Below are positions 26,077-35,799 of a stretch of DNA of 64,000 nt, one piece after another. The stretch spans positions 2,937,001 to 3,001,000 of the forward strand of contig NC_008209.1 of assembly GCF_000014045.1 (NCBI RefSeq), written 5' to 3'. The notes under the pieces were generated by a model. It was not told the DNA's origin. It saw nothing but the letters and a program-made list of their open reading frames with translations, and did not search any database. The position numbers and the translations under genes were made by a program. The DNA is from Roseobacter denitrificans OCh 114. GTDB taxonomy: Bacteria; Pseudomonadota; Alphaproteobacteria; Rhodobacterales; Rhodobacteraceae. Every line of letters starts with the position of its first letter. Position 1 is the stretch's first letter.

Positions 26077-27604
26077 ATATCTCTCATACGCGCTCTTGGG
26101 ATTATGCCTGTGCCCGCCTGCTTTGGCGCAGGATCAGCCGCTGTCGGTCATTGACTGGGTCAAACGCAACCCTGACCAGCCGGCGATGACATCCGCCATC
26201 CCCCCTCAACGATTTGAACCCCCCGTTTCACCCGGTGCGCATGTGCCGCCCGTCACTGTTGCGCCACTGGATCAAAAGGCGCGGCGCATTATCGGATTGG
26301 TGCCTGCATCGGTGACGGGCCTGTCCGAAGACATCTGGTCGGGCAGCGATGCGCGCGCGTTGCAGGCACAGCTCACCGACATTCCTGTTTTGCGACTGCC
26401 TGCCGCGCAGACCCTGCTCTACACGGTGCTTTTGACCGAAGCCAAAGGGCCCGGTGATGACACGGCGGGTGAAGATCTGCTGACCCTTGCCCGCGTGGAC
26501 GCATTGATGCGCTTCGGGGCACATGATGCCGCGTTGTCCTTGCTTGATCAGGCCGGGATCACACGCGATGCGGCGCATTTCAGGGCCTATATGGATCTCG
26601 CGCTGCTGACGGGTCAGGAAGACACCGGCTGCGCCATCCTCAGCACAATGCCCCACCTTGCGCCCTCCCTGTCGCACCGCGTCTTTTGTGCTGCCCGGCA
26701 GGGGGATTGGCCCACGGCCGCCCTGCTCTTTGATACAGGCAACACGCTGACGGCGTTTTCCGATGCCGAGACCGTCGCTCTTGAGAGGTTCCTGCACCCT
26801 GAGGCGTTTGAAGACGCGCCCCCCCTGCCGCGGCCCGCTGAGATAACACCGCTCTTGTTCCGGCTGCATGAAGCCATCGGAGAGCCCTTGCCAACCGGCG
26901 CCTTGCCCCGCCCCTACGCCGTGGCCGACCTGCGTGATCTGGCGGGCTGGAAGCCGCAGTTGGAAGCCGCTGAACGGCTGGCGGTCACGGGGGCGCTGTC
27001 GCCCAACCGCCTGCTCGGTCTTTACACGGCACGTCAGGCGGCAGCCTCAGGCGGTGTCTGGGACCGTGTGCGCGCCGTGCAACGGTTTGAAACGGCGCTG
27101 CGCACCCGCTCGACCGATGCGATTTCGAAAAGCCTGCCGGTTGCGTGGAACGCCATGCAGGCGGTGGGTCTGGAGATGATCTTTGCCGACCTGTTCGCGG
27201 ATACGCTGACCCGGTATGAATTGGGCGGGCGGGCGCAGGAAATCGCGACCACCATGGCGCTTTTGTCACCGGATTATGCGGCGGCGAAACTGCCCGGAGA
27301 CACGGACCCGTTTCTGGTTGCATTGGCACGTGGAACGCCTGAAACCTCCGACAGTGCTGATCTGCGCCACAGCGCGATCAGCCGGGGCTTTGACCCTGCC
27401 AACGCCCGGCGCGACCTGACGCAGATGGCGCAGAACGGGCGGCGGGGCGAGGCGATACTGCGCGCCCTGATCCTGCTTGATGACGGGGCGGCGGGTGATC
27501 CGGTTGCCCTGACGCAGGCGCTTGCGACTTTGCGGTCGTTCGGTCTTGAGGACACGGTGCGCCGCGCCGCCCTGCAGGTCCTGCTGCTGGACAGATACAG
27601 CTGA
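26066..27604 (+). CDS. exported protein of unknown function
   Basis: 512-residue protein with a signal peptide (residues 1-21, ending PPALA before QDQPL). The rest is Ala/Leu-rich and largely helical, with repeated helix pairs (for example AHDAALSLLDQAGI, DWPTAALLFDTG, LRALILLDDGAAG) suggesting an alpha-solenoid of the TPR or Sel1 kind. No catalytic motif is seen. It overlaps the small membrane protein gene by 11 bp and xerD by 1 bp, so the three are one transcription unit. A periplasmic scaffolding role is possible but is inference only. Confidence 0.85.
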   Translation: MPNRYLSYALLGLCLCPPALAQDQPLSVIDWVKRNPDQPAMTSAIPPQRFEPPVSPGAHVPPVTVAPLDQKARRIIGLVPASVTGLSEDIWSGSDARALQAQLTDIPVLRLPAAQTLLYTVLLTEAKGPGDDTAGEDLLTLARVDALMRFGAHDAALSLLDQAGITRDAAHFRAYMDLALLTGQEDTGCAILSTMPHLAPSLSHRVFCAARQGDWPTAALLFDTGNTLTAFSDAETVALERFLHPEAFEDAPPLPRPAEITPLLFRLHEAIGEPLPTGALPRPYAVADLRDLAGWKPQLEAAERLAVTGALSPNRLLGLYTARQAAASGGVWDRVRAVQRFETALRTRSTDAISKSLPVAWNAMQAVGLEMIFADLFADTLTRYELGGRAQEIATTMALLSPDYAAAKLPGDTDPFLVALARGTPETSDSADLRHSAISRGFDPANARRDLTQMAQNGRRGEAILRALILLDDGAAGDPVALTQALATLRSFGLEDTVRRAALQVLLLDRYS

Positions 27605-28575
27605 TGGCGGCGCACGGTACGTGGATTTCCGCTTTCCTTGAGGCGCAGGCTGCGGAACTTGGCGCCGCGCGCAACACGCTTTTGGCCTATGGTCGTGACC
27701 TCAAGGATTTCGAGGGCTACCTGCATCACCGCACTCTGGACTTTGCCACCGCGACGCAGGGCGATGTCGAGGCCTATCTGATCGCCTGTGACGCGCAGGG
27801 GCTTTCAAAGGCGACGCGGGCGCGCAGGCTTTCGGCGGTCAAGCAGCTTTATCGTTTTGCCTTCGAGGAAGGCTGGCGCAGCGACAACCCGGCCTTGCAG
27901 ATCACAGGCCCGGGACGCGACCGCAAACTGCCCAAAACCCTGTCCGAAGCAGAAGTGGACAGGCTGCTTGAGGCCGCCCGCACCTCGGGGCGCAACGCGG
28001 CAGACCGGGCGCGCAACACCTGCCTGATGGAACTGCTCTATGCGACTGGCATGCGCGTCAGCGAGTTGGTCAGCCTGCCCGTCTCTGCGGCGCGGGGCGA
28101 TCCGCGCATGTTGTTGATCCGCGGCAAGGGTGGCAAGGAGCGGATGGTGCCCCTGTCGCCCCCTGCCCGCGATGCCACATCAGAGTGGTTGCAGCTGCGC
28201 GACGAGAAAGAGGCCCAGAAAAAGACCGAAGGGCATCCGCCCTCCCGGTTTCTGTTCGCATCACGCGGTGTGTCCGGGCATCTGACGCGGCATCGTTTCT
28301 ATCTGCTGATCAAGGAGTTGGCAGTCAATGCGGGCGTCAGCCCGTCCAAGGTCACCCCCCACACGCTGCGTCATGCTTTCGCCACGCATCTGCTGGCAAA
28401 TGGCGCGGATTTACGCTCGATTCAGACGCTGTTGGGTCACGCGGATGTGGCCACGACAGAAATCTACACCCATGTGCTGGAGGCCAGACTGTCCGAATTG
28501 GTGCTCACGCACCACCCGCTGGCGCAAGACGATACGCGCGCACCGGGTGACAAAACCGCGCTGGATGGATCATAA
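27604..28575 (+). CDS. xerD: site-specific tyrosine recombinase XerD
   Basis: 323-residue recombinase that with XerC resolves chromosome dimers at dif. The core-binding SAM-like domain is at about 5-95 and the catalytic domain at about 110-305. All catalytic residues are present: R151 (GMRVSEL), K175 (GKGGKER), H253 and R256 (HTLRHAFATHLL), H279 (LLGHADVATTEIYTH) and Y288. The order and length are those of housekeeping XerD, unlike the island integrase at 6198. Its location next to aroKB is common in this order. Confidence 0.93.
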   Translation: MAAHGTWISAFLEAQAAELGAARNTLLAYGRDLKDFEGYLHHRTLDFATATQGDVEAYLIACDAQGLSKATRARRLSAVKQLYRFAFEEGWRSDNPALQITGPGRDRKLPKTLSEAEVDRLLEAARTSGRNAADRARNTCLMELLYATGMRVSELVSLPVSAARGDPRMLLIRGKGGKERMVPLSPPARDATSEWLQLRDEKEAQKKTEGHPPSRFLFASRGVSGHLTRHRFYLLIKELAVNAGVSPSKVTPHTLRHAFATHLLANGADLRSIQTLLGHADVATTEIYTHVLEARLSELVLTHHPLAQDDTRAPGDKTALDGS

Positions 28576-28733
28576 CCCGTTCTCTCCGACATATCGCGCC
28601 ATGAACGGGTGATCATCCCGGCGGTAGACTGTCGCAGACCCGCCCGGATGCGCAGGCATTGCGGGCGCCTCCCTTGATTGCGAGCACCATCGCCCCCATA
28701 ACCAATGCACACTTCTCAAAGGTATTCTCGAAA

Positions 28734-30041
28734 ATGGACATGTCCACCGCCACCCTCGACGCCACATTCTGGATGACTGCGGGCGTCATTCTGTTTCTGC
28801 TCGTGCTCTCGGGCTTCTTTTCCGGCTCCGAAACGGCCCTCACAGCCGCATCGCGCGGAAAGCTGCATTCGCTGTCCGACAAGGGCAACAAGGGTGCCGA
28901 GCGGGCCTTGAAGATCACAGAAGACAACGAGCGCCTGATCGGTTCCGTACTGCTGGGCAACAATCTGGTGAACATTCTCGCCGCCTCTCTGGCGACCTCC
29001 ATCTTTACGCGCGCCTTTGGCGAAAGCGGTGTGGCCGTGGCCACGTTGGTCATGACCTTGCTCGTGCTGATCTTTGCCGAAGTGCTGCCCAAAACCTATG
29101 CGATCACCTATTCTGAAACCGTGGCCAGCGTCGTGTCGCGCCCGATTTCGATTGTCGTGACCGTTTTTGCGCCCATTGTCGCGGCTGTCAGGCTGCTTGT
29201 GCGCGGTGTGCTGCGCCTTTTCGGGGTCACCATTGATCCCGACAGCAATATCCTAGATGTACATGCTGAAATCGAGGGCGCGCTGACGCTGGGTCATTCC
29301 GAGGGCGTTGTGGAAAAGGAGCACCGCGACCGCATTCTGGGCGCGCTTGATCTGAACGAACGCGCCGTGGAAGAGATCATGCTGCATCGCTCCGGCATCG
29401 AGATGATCAACGCGGATGACGACCCGCAGGATATTCTGCACCAGTGCCTGCAATCCAACCACACCCGCCTCCCCGTATTTCAGGAACACCCCGAAAACAT
29501 CATCGGCGTCATCCATGCCAAGGACCTGTTGCGGGCCATGTACAAGATTATCGGCGGACCCGAGGGGGATGCCTCGAAACTGCGCAGCTTCAAACTGTCT
29601 GACGTGGCGATGAAGCCCTATTTCGTGCCCGAAACCTCGACACTGGACGAGCAGATGCGCCAGTTCCTGCGCCGCCGGACGCATTTTGCGCTGGTGGTCG
29701 ACGAATACGGCTCACTGCAGGGTCTGATCACGCTGGAGGATATCCTCGAAGAGATCGTGGGCGAAATCACGGATGAGCACGACCCGACGGATATGGCACC
29801 GATCCAGCAGACCGAAGACGGCCAGTTCGTGATTGATGGCGCGATGACGATCCGCGACCTGAACCGCGCCGCCGACTGGAATCTGCCGGATGACGAAGCC
29901 AACACCGTCGCCGGGCTAGTCATCCACGAGGCGCAGATGATCCCGACCACCGGTCAGGTGTTCTCGTTCCACGGGTTCCGCTTCGAGGTCTGCGCGCGCG
30001 AGGGCAACCGTATTACGGAGCTCAAGATCCGCGCGCTTTGA
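28734..30041 (+). CDS. CNNM/CorC-type membrane protein (DUF21-CBS-CorC)
   Basis: 435-residue hemolysin-C/CorC family protein. An N-terminal DUF21 domain with three or four membrane segments (about 12-32, 75-120, 130-155) contains the conserved SGFFSGSETALTAAS. A CBS pair covers about 205-330 (MLHRSGIEMINADD, RRRTHFALVVDEYGSLQGL), and the C-terminal CorC domain ends at 435. Members take part in magnesium or cobalt efflux and tolerance. The start at 28734 follows AAAGG; upstream in-frame sequence is out of character. It converges on the oxidoreductase gene. Confidence 0.9.
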   Translation: MDMSTATLDATFWMTAGVILFLLVLSGFFSGSETALTAASRGKLHSLSDKGNKGAERALKITEDNERLIGSVLLGNNLVNILAASLATSIFTRAFGESGVAVATLVMTLLVLIFAEVLPKTYAITYSETVASVVSRPISIVVTVFAPIVAAVRLLVRGVLRLFGVTIDPDSNILDVHAEIEGALTLGHSEGVVEKEHRDRILGALDLNERAVEEIMLHRSGIEMINADDDPQDILHQCLQSNHTRLPVFQEHPENIIGVIHAKDLLRAMYKIIGGPEGDASKLRSFKLSDVAMKPYFVPETSTLDEQMRQFLRRRTHFALVVDEYGSLQGLITLEDILEEIVGEITDEHDPTDMAPIQQTEDGQFVIDGAMTIRDLNRAADWNLPDDEANTVAGLVIHEAQMIPTTGQVFSFHGFRFEVCAREGNRITELKIRAL

Positions 30042-30088
30042 ACGGCGCGCGGGCGGCTGTTTCCAAGACGCGACGCGCGCGCCACGCA

Positions 30089-32512
30089 TCACGCGCGCAG
30101 CCGCAACCCTTTTGGATCAAACGGGGGGTCAGCCAGAATGCGCGCTTGATGCGGCTGACCCAGCACCATGACCTCAACCACGTCGCCCGGTTGCGCACCG
30201 CTCACAAAGCCAAGCGCGAGGCTCATCCCGACGCTGTATCCATACGCACCGGAGGTGACGCGCCCGATGCCCCGCCCGTCTTTGAAAATCGGCTCGCCCC
30301 CTGTGGCGTCCGCGTTTGATGCATCGATTTGCCCGCTGTCCAATGCCAGCATGACAAGATGTTCGCGCGCGGGGTTGCCAAGTGTTTGCGCAACGGCGTC
30401 CTTGTTCAGGAATGCCTTGTCCATCCTGCACAACCGATCAAGGCCGACCTCCTGCGGCCAGTATTCGGGGCTGTATTCGCGCCCCCATGACCCGTACCCT
30501 TTTTCAACACGCAGGCTCATCAAGGCGCGGCTGCCCACCGGACCCGCGCCCACCTCTTTGCCCGCTGCAAGCAAGGCCGCGTAAAGCTGCGCCTGATCCT
30601 CGCGCGCACAGTGTAATTCCCACCCCAGATCGCCGGTAAAGCTGACGCGCAAGGCCAGGACCCTGACACCGCCCAGTTCAATCCATCGCGAACGCATGAA
30701 CGGAAAGTCCTCGGTAGACAGTGACGTCTTGGTGAGCGGTTGCAGCATGTCGCGCGACTTCGGTCCGGCGACGTTGAAACCGCACATCGCATCGGTGTGG
30801 CTTTCAAATGTGGTGTCGCGGGGCAAGGGCACAGCCTTGAAAAACCGCTGGTGATAGCGTTCGGCCATGCCCGAGCCGATTACCCAGAATTCCTCTTCCC
30901 CCAGACGCGTGACGGTGAAATCCCCCGCGATACCGCCCCGCTTGCCAATCAGCGGCGTGAGACAGGACCGCCCCACCACCCTGGGCATGGTATTGGCGAA
31001 AACACTATTCAGCCAGCCTTCGGCCCCCGGCCCGGCGCAGCGGTATGTCGCGAAATTCGAGATATCAATGACCCCTGCGTTCTCGCGCAGCATCCGGCAT
31101 TCCGCACCGACCTGATGCCACCAATCCTGCCGCGTGAACCCTTCGGTGTGGTCTTCGGCCCCTTCGGGATAGCCGAAATACAGCGGGTGTTCCCATCCGT
31201 AGTTCAGCCCGAAGACCGCCCCACGTTGCCGTTGCATGTCGTAGACGGGACGACGGCGCAGGGGGCGACCCGCACTGCGTTCTTCATTCGGGAAGTGGAT
31301 TTTGAACCGGTTTGCGTATTGATCGCCAACACGCGCCTTGGTGAAGGCCTTATCCGCCCATGTCCCGAACCGCGCCATGTCCCATGCGAACATGTCATAG
31401 CGCGTCTCACCCGTGACGATCCAATCCGCCGCCAACAGCCCCATGCCACCCGACTGCGAAAACCCCGGAATGATCCCGTTGCAGCAGAAGTAGTTCGACA
31501 GTTCCGGCGCAGGGCCGAACAGGACATTGGCATCGGGCGACCAGATCATCGGCCCGTTGATCACGCGTTTGATCCCCGCCTCTCCGACGGCGGGGACGCG
31601 GTCGATGGCGCGCATCATATTGTCTTCGATCCGCTCCAGATCATCGGCGAACAACTCGTGCCCAAAGCCCTGCGGCGTGCCGTCCTCGGCCCAGAAGCGC
31701 AGGTCCTTTTCATAGGCACCGACAAGCAACCCTTTGCCCTCCTGACGCAGATAGTATTCGCCGTCCCGGTCGGCCACCGATGGCAAACGGCGATCCAGTG
31801 CTGCGATCTCGGCGATGGTTTCGGTGACAAAATACTGATGCTCGGTCGGCTGCAAAGGCAGTGCTAACCCGGCCAATGCCGCCACCTCGCGCCCCCAGAG
31901 GCCAGCCGCATTCACGACCCATTCGGTGGCAATATCACCTTTGGTCGTGCGCACGATCCATGTGCCATCCGGCCGCTGCTCCGTGGCCGTCACCGGGCAA
32001 AAGCGGATGATTTCGGCACCATTCTGGCGTGCGCCGGTGGCATAGGCGTTGGTGACACCGGATGGGTCCACATTCCCGCCGGAGGGTTCGAACATGATGC
32101 AGCGGATACCGTCAAAATCGACCAGCGGATGCAGGCGTTCGGCCTCGTCCCGGCTGACCTCGTGAAAGTGCAGCCCGTAGTATTTCGCCTTCGCCGCCTG
32201 CAGGCGCAACTGGTGTTCGCGCGCCTCGGTCTGCGCGAGATAAAGCGAGCCGGGCTGGAACACGCCGCAGGACTGCCCGGTTTCGGCTTCCAGCGCGTTA
32301 TAGAGGTCCATCGTATAGTTCTGAATGCGCGTGATATTGTTGTTGTCATGCAGCCCGTGGATGTTTGCCGCCGCATGCCAGGTCGACCCGCTGGTCAGTT
32401 CGTCACGCTCCAGCAGCACCACATCTGTCCAGCCCAATTTGGTCAGATGATAGAGGATCGAGCAGCCGATGACACCGCCTCCGATGACAACGGCTTGGGC
32501 ATGAGTACGCAT
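30089..32512 (-). CDS. FAD oxidoreductase-GcvT fusion (dimethylglycine/sarcosine dehydrogenase family)
   Basis: 807-residue enzyme with an N-terminal DAO-type FAD domain (VVIGGGVIGCSILYHL at about 8-23, TSGSTWHAA, VVNAAGLWG) and a C-terminal aminomethyltransferase (GcvT) half (about 430-800, with RSRWIELGGVRVLALRVSFTGD across the folate domain). This is the architecture of dimethylglycine and sarcosine dehydrogenases, which demethylate N-methylated glycines and pass the C1 unit to tetrahydrofolate. The substrate cannot be fixed; roseobacters carry many paralogues. The start at 32512 (MRTHAQAVV) places the FAD motif at the normal position; an in-frame ATG at 32590 would add 26 atypical residues. 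Confidence 0.88.
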   Translation of the reverse strand: MRTHAQAVVIGGGVIGCSILYHLTKLGWTDVVLLERDELTSGSTWHAAANIHGLHDNNNITRIQNYTMDLYNALEAETGQSCGVFQPGSLYLAQTEAREHQLRLQAAKAKYYGLHFHEVSRDEAERLHPLVDFDGIRCIMFEPSGGNVDPSGVTNAYATGARQNGAEIIRFCPVTATEQRPDGTWIVRTTKGDIATEWVVNAAGLWGREVAALAGLALPLQPTEHQYFVTETIAEIAALDRRLPSVADRDGEYYLRQEGKGLLVGAYEKDLRFWAEDGTPQGFGHELFADDLERIEDNMMRAIDRVPAVGEAGIKRVINGPMIWSPDANVLFGPAPELSNYFCCNGIIPGFSQSGGMGLLAADWIVTGETRYDMFAWDMARFGTWADKAFTKARVGDQYANRFKIHFPNEERSAGRPLRRRPVYDMQRQRGAVFGLNYGWEHPLYFGYPEGAEDHTEGFTRQDWWHQVGAECRMLRENAGVIDISNFATYRCAGPGAEGWLNSVFANTMPRVVGRSCLTPLIGKRGGIAGDFTVTRLGEEEFWVIGSGMAERYHQRFFKAVPLPRDTTFESHTDAMCGFNVAGPKSRDMLQPLTKTSLSTEDFPFMRSRWIELGGVRVLALRVSFTGDLGWELHCAREDQAQLYAALLAAGKEVGAGPVGSRALMSLRVEKGYGSWGREYSPEYWPQEVGLDRLCRMDKAFLNKDAVAQTLGNPAREHLVMLALDSGQIDASNADATGGEPIFKDGRGIGRVTSGAYGYSVGMSLALGFVSGAQPGDVVEVMVLGQPHQARILADPPFDPKGLRLRA

Positions 32513-32617
32513 GTTGAAAACCCCGGTGATGGCGTGTAACAGGCCCACCCTGACCTGCCGGGGCGCGCGCTGTTGGCCGGTTTGCGACATTGCGCGTCGC
32601 GCGCATACAAGGCGGGT

Positions 32618-33907
32618 CTATTTGTTGTCCCCGCGCACTTCGGGGTGCGCGCTCGCAGTTATGCGGTCCCGGTCCGGATCAAAGCCGCAGGCGTTCAACG
32701 CGCGCGCCAGACTCTCCTGCGCGAAATCACATGCGGCAGCGGATAGTTTAGGATCATCATGCCCCACCAGATGGGCCAATGTTTGCTGCAGCGCCTGTTG
32801 CACCTCGACGACCTCGGCACCGTCACGCGCAAGGGTCGCAAAACCATCACGCAGCAGATCAACCGGGTCCAGCGGCGCGACATGGAGATGCTCCAGCGGG
32901 GTGGCGGGCGTGGCGTAGTTTTCATCCTCGTATCCGGTCAAGATACGGCCGATCCGGGTGATGACTTCAATCGCCGTGCCGGGGTCATTGATGCCGGGCG
33001 ACAGGGCCTTTGAGCCGATCTCTCCGAGGACGAGCAGACCAAAGCGCGGGTCCTGATCATAGCTGCGCAGGTCGGACAGCACGAGCATCTCACCCAGCCG
33101 CGCAGAAAACGCGTCCCAGTTGCGGATTTTTTCCGCCCCCTCCACGCAAAGCAGCGGATCACCGGAAAACACATAGCTGCCAATATCACGCACCAGATAG
33201 AGCGTGACATCGCATTCCTTTGCCAGCGCATTCATGGCTTCGGGATAGATGCATTGGATATACCCGCTGTCCCATGCCTTTACCGGTTTCGCACCTTCTG
33301 GCACATCGCCCACCAGCGGCATGGCACCCAGACAGGGCGTCTCCAGACGCTCCTTGAACCGCGCGCGGGTCACGGCTTCTACCTGACGGGTCGTCTTGGT
33401 CAATTGACCGAAATCCTGCAGATGCAGCACCCAGCGGATCAGATAGACAACGATGACCGCCAGCACAAAGACCGTCATCCAGAACAGCACGAAGGCACGA
33501 TCGTCATCGTAAACGCCAAGTTCGCGCAGGATGATCCCCAGCAAGGCATAGACATAGGCCCCGATAAAGACGGCCAGCGTGTTCTGGGTGGTCTTGTCCT
33601 GCATGATCAGGCGGTGCACGCGCGGCGTCCACTGGGTGGAGGAGGATTGATAGACCGACACCATGACCGTGATCGAAAAGATCGTCACCGCCAGCATCGC
33701 GCTCGCAATCAGTTGCAACAGGCGGTCTGCCGCCGCGCCATCGAGGCTGCGCGACAGGGTATCGGGCACATAAAGCTCAACCCATTGGCTGAGCGCCACA
33801 GCCAGCACCGCGAGCAAACCGATCAGCACCACCCGCACCCAAAGCTTGCGCGCATAGTGGCGCGCTTTGCGAAACAGGGTCATCGTGAAAGAACTGGCGT
33901 TATCCAT
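32618..33907 (-). CDS. DUF2254 membrane protein
   Basis: 429-residue membrane protein of unknown function. Four hydrophobic segments in the first 165 residues (about 24-44, 64-86, 112-132, 143-163) precede a soluble domain with the family's SYDQDPRFGLLVLGEIGSKA and LSPGINDPGTA motifs. The latter region and the DFGQL segment are hallmarks of DUF2254. Its role is not known; it stands alone, 49 bp from the next leftward gene. Confidence 0.85.
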   Translation of the reverse strand: MDNASSFTMTLFRKARHYARKLWVRVVLIGLLAVLAVALSQWVELYVPDTLSRSLDGAAADRLLQLIASAMLAVTIFSITVMVSVYQSSSTQWTPRVHRLIMQDKTTQNTLAVFIGAYVYALLGIILRELGVYDDDRAFVLFWMTVFVLAVIVVYLIRWVLHLQDFGQLTKTTRQVEAVTRARFKERLETPCLGAMPLVGDVPEGAKPVKAWDSGYIQCIYPEAMNALAKECDVTLYLVRDIGSYVFSGDPLLCVEGAEKIRNWDAFSARLGEMLVLSDLRSYDQDPRFGLLVLGEIGSKALSPGINDPGTAIEVITRIGRILTGYEDENYATPATPLEHLHVAPLDPVDLLRDGFATLARDGAEVVEVQQALQQTLAHLVGHDDPKLSAAACDFAQESLARALNACGFDPDRDRITASAHPEVRGDNK

Positions 33908-33955
33908 GTGCTGTTCTTAGCACCTCAGATCACAAGCGCGAGATATGATTGGCCA

Positions 33956-35446
33956 TCAGGCGAGAAAGAGGGGTGAACTTGCCGCGATGGACCACGCCAG
34001 AACGATGCCGGAGCCAACCCCCGCCGTCTCTGCCCCCTGCCGGAGTGCGACCGCGCGCGCCATCGTGCCATAGACAAGGTAAAACAGGACCATGACGGGC
34101 AGGACAGTGAACAGAAGCCCCAGTTTTTGAGAAAACAGGATCATGCTTGCCGATAATGCGGCAACCGGGACGATGCGCGCCACCACCCGCTGCCAAAGCG
34201 CGGCACCGTCCAGCAGGACCCGGTCCGCAAGCATGAAAGGCACCGTGCCGAGCAAAAGCACAGCCATCAGGGACACGCGCGGACCCGTAGGCAGAAAGGC
34301 CGCCGCGTAACGATCAAGCGCCACCGCAAAGATGACCAGAGACCAAAAGGTCAGCAGCAACACACCGGAGGGTTTCGGCATGCCCGGGCGATGGCCTGCC
34401 GCCCAGAGAATGGCAAGCACAACAGCCCCCCATGTGGCAAAGAACACGGCCAGAGCGCCAAATCCCGCCGATTGAAACAGCGCGCCCCCAAGAAGCAGCG
34501 ACAAACCAACGGCAGGCACAATGGGCGCCAGCAGCGCGAGCCAGAATACCCGTGCACGCACCGGCGCGGCAGCTGTCCGGGAGGTGGGCAGGATCCGGGC
34601 AAGCGGCCAGAACAGCACGATCAGGCCCAGCAGAACACCCGTGATCGCAAGGCCCTGTGGCATCGCCTGCCCCTGCCCGCGCAGATCAAAGGCCGCCCGG
34701 AACCAGTCGCGCGCCTCGCGCTTGGTTTGCGCGGCGAACAGGACAGCGACATGTTCCGTGTTGGGGATGGCCACCGCGCGCCGGGTGACCGGCCCATTGG
34801 ATACGGTTTCCCCCTCAAGCGATGCACCTGCGACCAATGCCACGGTCTCGCGTGCCACATCGCGCAGACGCCCCTCATATTCACCGGAAATCACCAGCAG
34901 TTTCTGCGGGAAATCCGCCGTCACCGCCTCCGAATACATGGAAATGGCAACGATGGCCGACACATCGGAGGCTGCCTTGGCCGCGCGAATGACGATATCC
35001 GTCGCCATGGAGTGGCCCAGCATGCCGACCGGGCCCACGATCGCGATTTCGCTCTGCACGGCCTCCAGCACTGCGCGTGTCTGCGCCACCAGTTGCTGCG
35101 TTGTCCCTTCGATCCGGGTGACATCGGAGGACATGCGTTCGGGGTTGCGCCCATGGCCGTAGAAATCGAAAGCTGCGACCGTCAAGCCCGACCGCGCCAG
35201 ATCACGCGAGATATACTGCATCATCTGGCGCGATCCGGCAAACCCATGGGTTACCACGACCAGGGGACCGGGTGCGCCGGTTGGGTTGGAATAAAGCGAC
35301 ACCTCGCCCACATCCGTGTCGAGGGTACGTTCACTGACTGTCGCGCGCTCGGCCTCAAGGCTGATGATGGCGGCCACAACCGACAGGGCCGCCAGAACCC
35401 ACAGCAGCCCGCGCAAAATACGGAAGAAAAACGATCTTGAAATCAT
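33956..35446 (-). CDS. alpha/beta hydrolase fused to a polytopic membrane domain
   Basis: 496 residues. After a membrane anchor (about 9-27), an alpha/beta-hydrolase domain of about 210 residues shows the oxyanion segment VVTHGFAGSRQMM, a FDFYGHGR strand, nucleophile elbow GMLGHSMATD (Ser near 150) and a candidate catalytic His in PNTEHVAVLF. From about 265 to the end are roughly six hydrophobic segments ending in SIAASSPLFLA. The hydrolase part is probably periplasmic if the anchor orients N-in. The substrate is unknown. The ATG at 35446 is preferred to an in-frame TTG at 35467. Confidence 0.8.
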   Translation of the reverse strand: MISRSFFFRILRGLLWVLAALSVVAAIISLEAERATVSERTLDTDVGEVSLYSNPTGAPGPLVVVTHGFAGSRQMMQYISRDLARSGLTVAAFDFYGHGRNPERMSSDVTRIEGTTQQLVAQTRAVLEAVQSEIAIVGPVGMLGHSMATDIVIRAAKAASDVSAIVAISMYSEAVTADFPQKLLVISGEYEGRLRDVARETVALVAGASLEGETVSNGPVTRRAVAIPNTEHVAVLFAAQTKREARDWFRAAFDLRGQGQAMPQGLAITGVLLGLIVLFWPLARILPTSRTAAAPVRARVFWLALLAPIVPAVGLSLLLGGALFQSAGFGALAVFFATWGAVVLAILWAAGHRPGMPKPSGVLLLTFWSLVIFAVALDRYAAAFLPTGPRVSLMAVLLLGTVPFMLADRVLLDGAALWQRVVARIVPVAALSASMILFSQKLGLLFTVLPVMVLFYLVYGTMARAVALRQGAETAGVGSGIVLAWSIAASSPLFLA

Positions 35447-35799
35447 TGGCTTACGTCTTGACCGCAACGCATTCAGGTATCCTCTCTCTCACGGCTTTCG
35501 ACGTGCCGGTATCTAAATGATAGGTCAGATTTTGCGTAGTCCATGGCCCACCGAAACTTCGCAGTGCCTATGGCAAGAACGACGTCGCAGCGGCGCGTTT
35601 ATCCGGGTGCGGATGGTCTCCGCTTCGCGCGCGTATCAAACCTGTGAACCCATCCGGGCGCATGGGCGCAGAACGCAAGAGCGCCAAGAGGTCCGGGGCA
35701 AAACGGTCCCACGATCGCCAAGCCCCCGCAGACATGCCAGCGGGGACATCATGGCCGCGCGGATCAACGAAGCGCCGCACGACCGGGTGTTTGTCAGGC
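35447..35799. other. intergenic region between divergent hydrolase and binding-protein operon end
   Basis: About 350 bases without a supported gene. Open frames in several phases (for example 35568-35780 leftward) have arginine-rich compositions typical of GC-rich chance frames and no ribosome site. No terminator with a T-run was recognised for the transporter operon ending at 35800. Confidence 0.35.
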
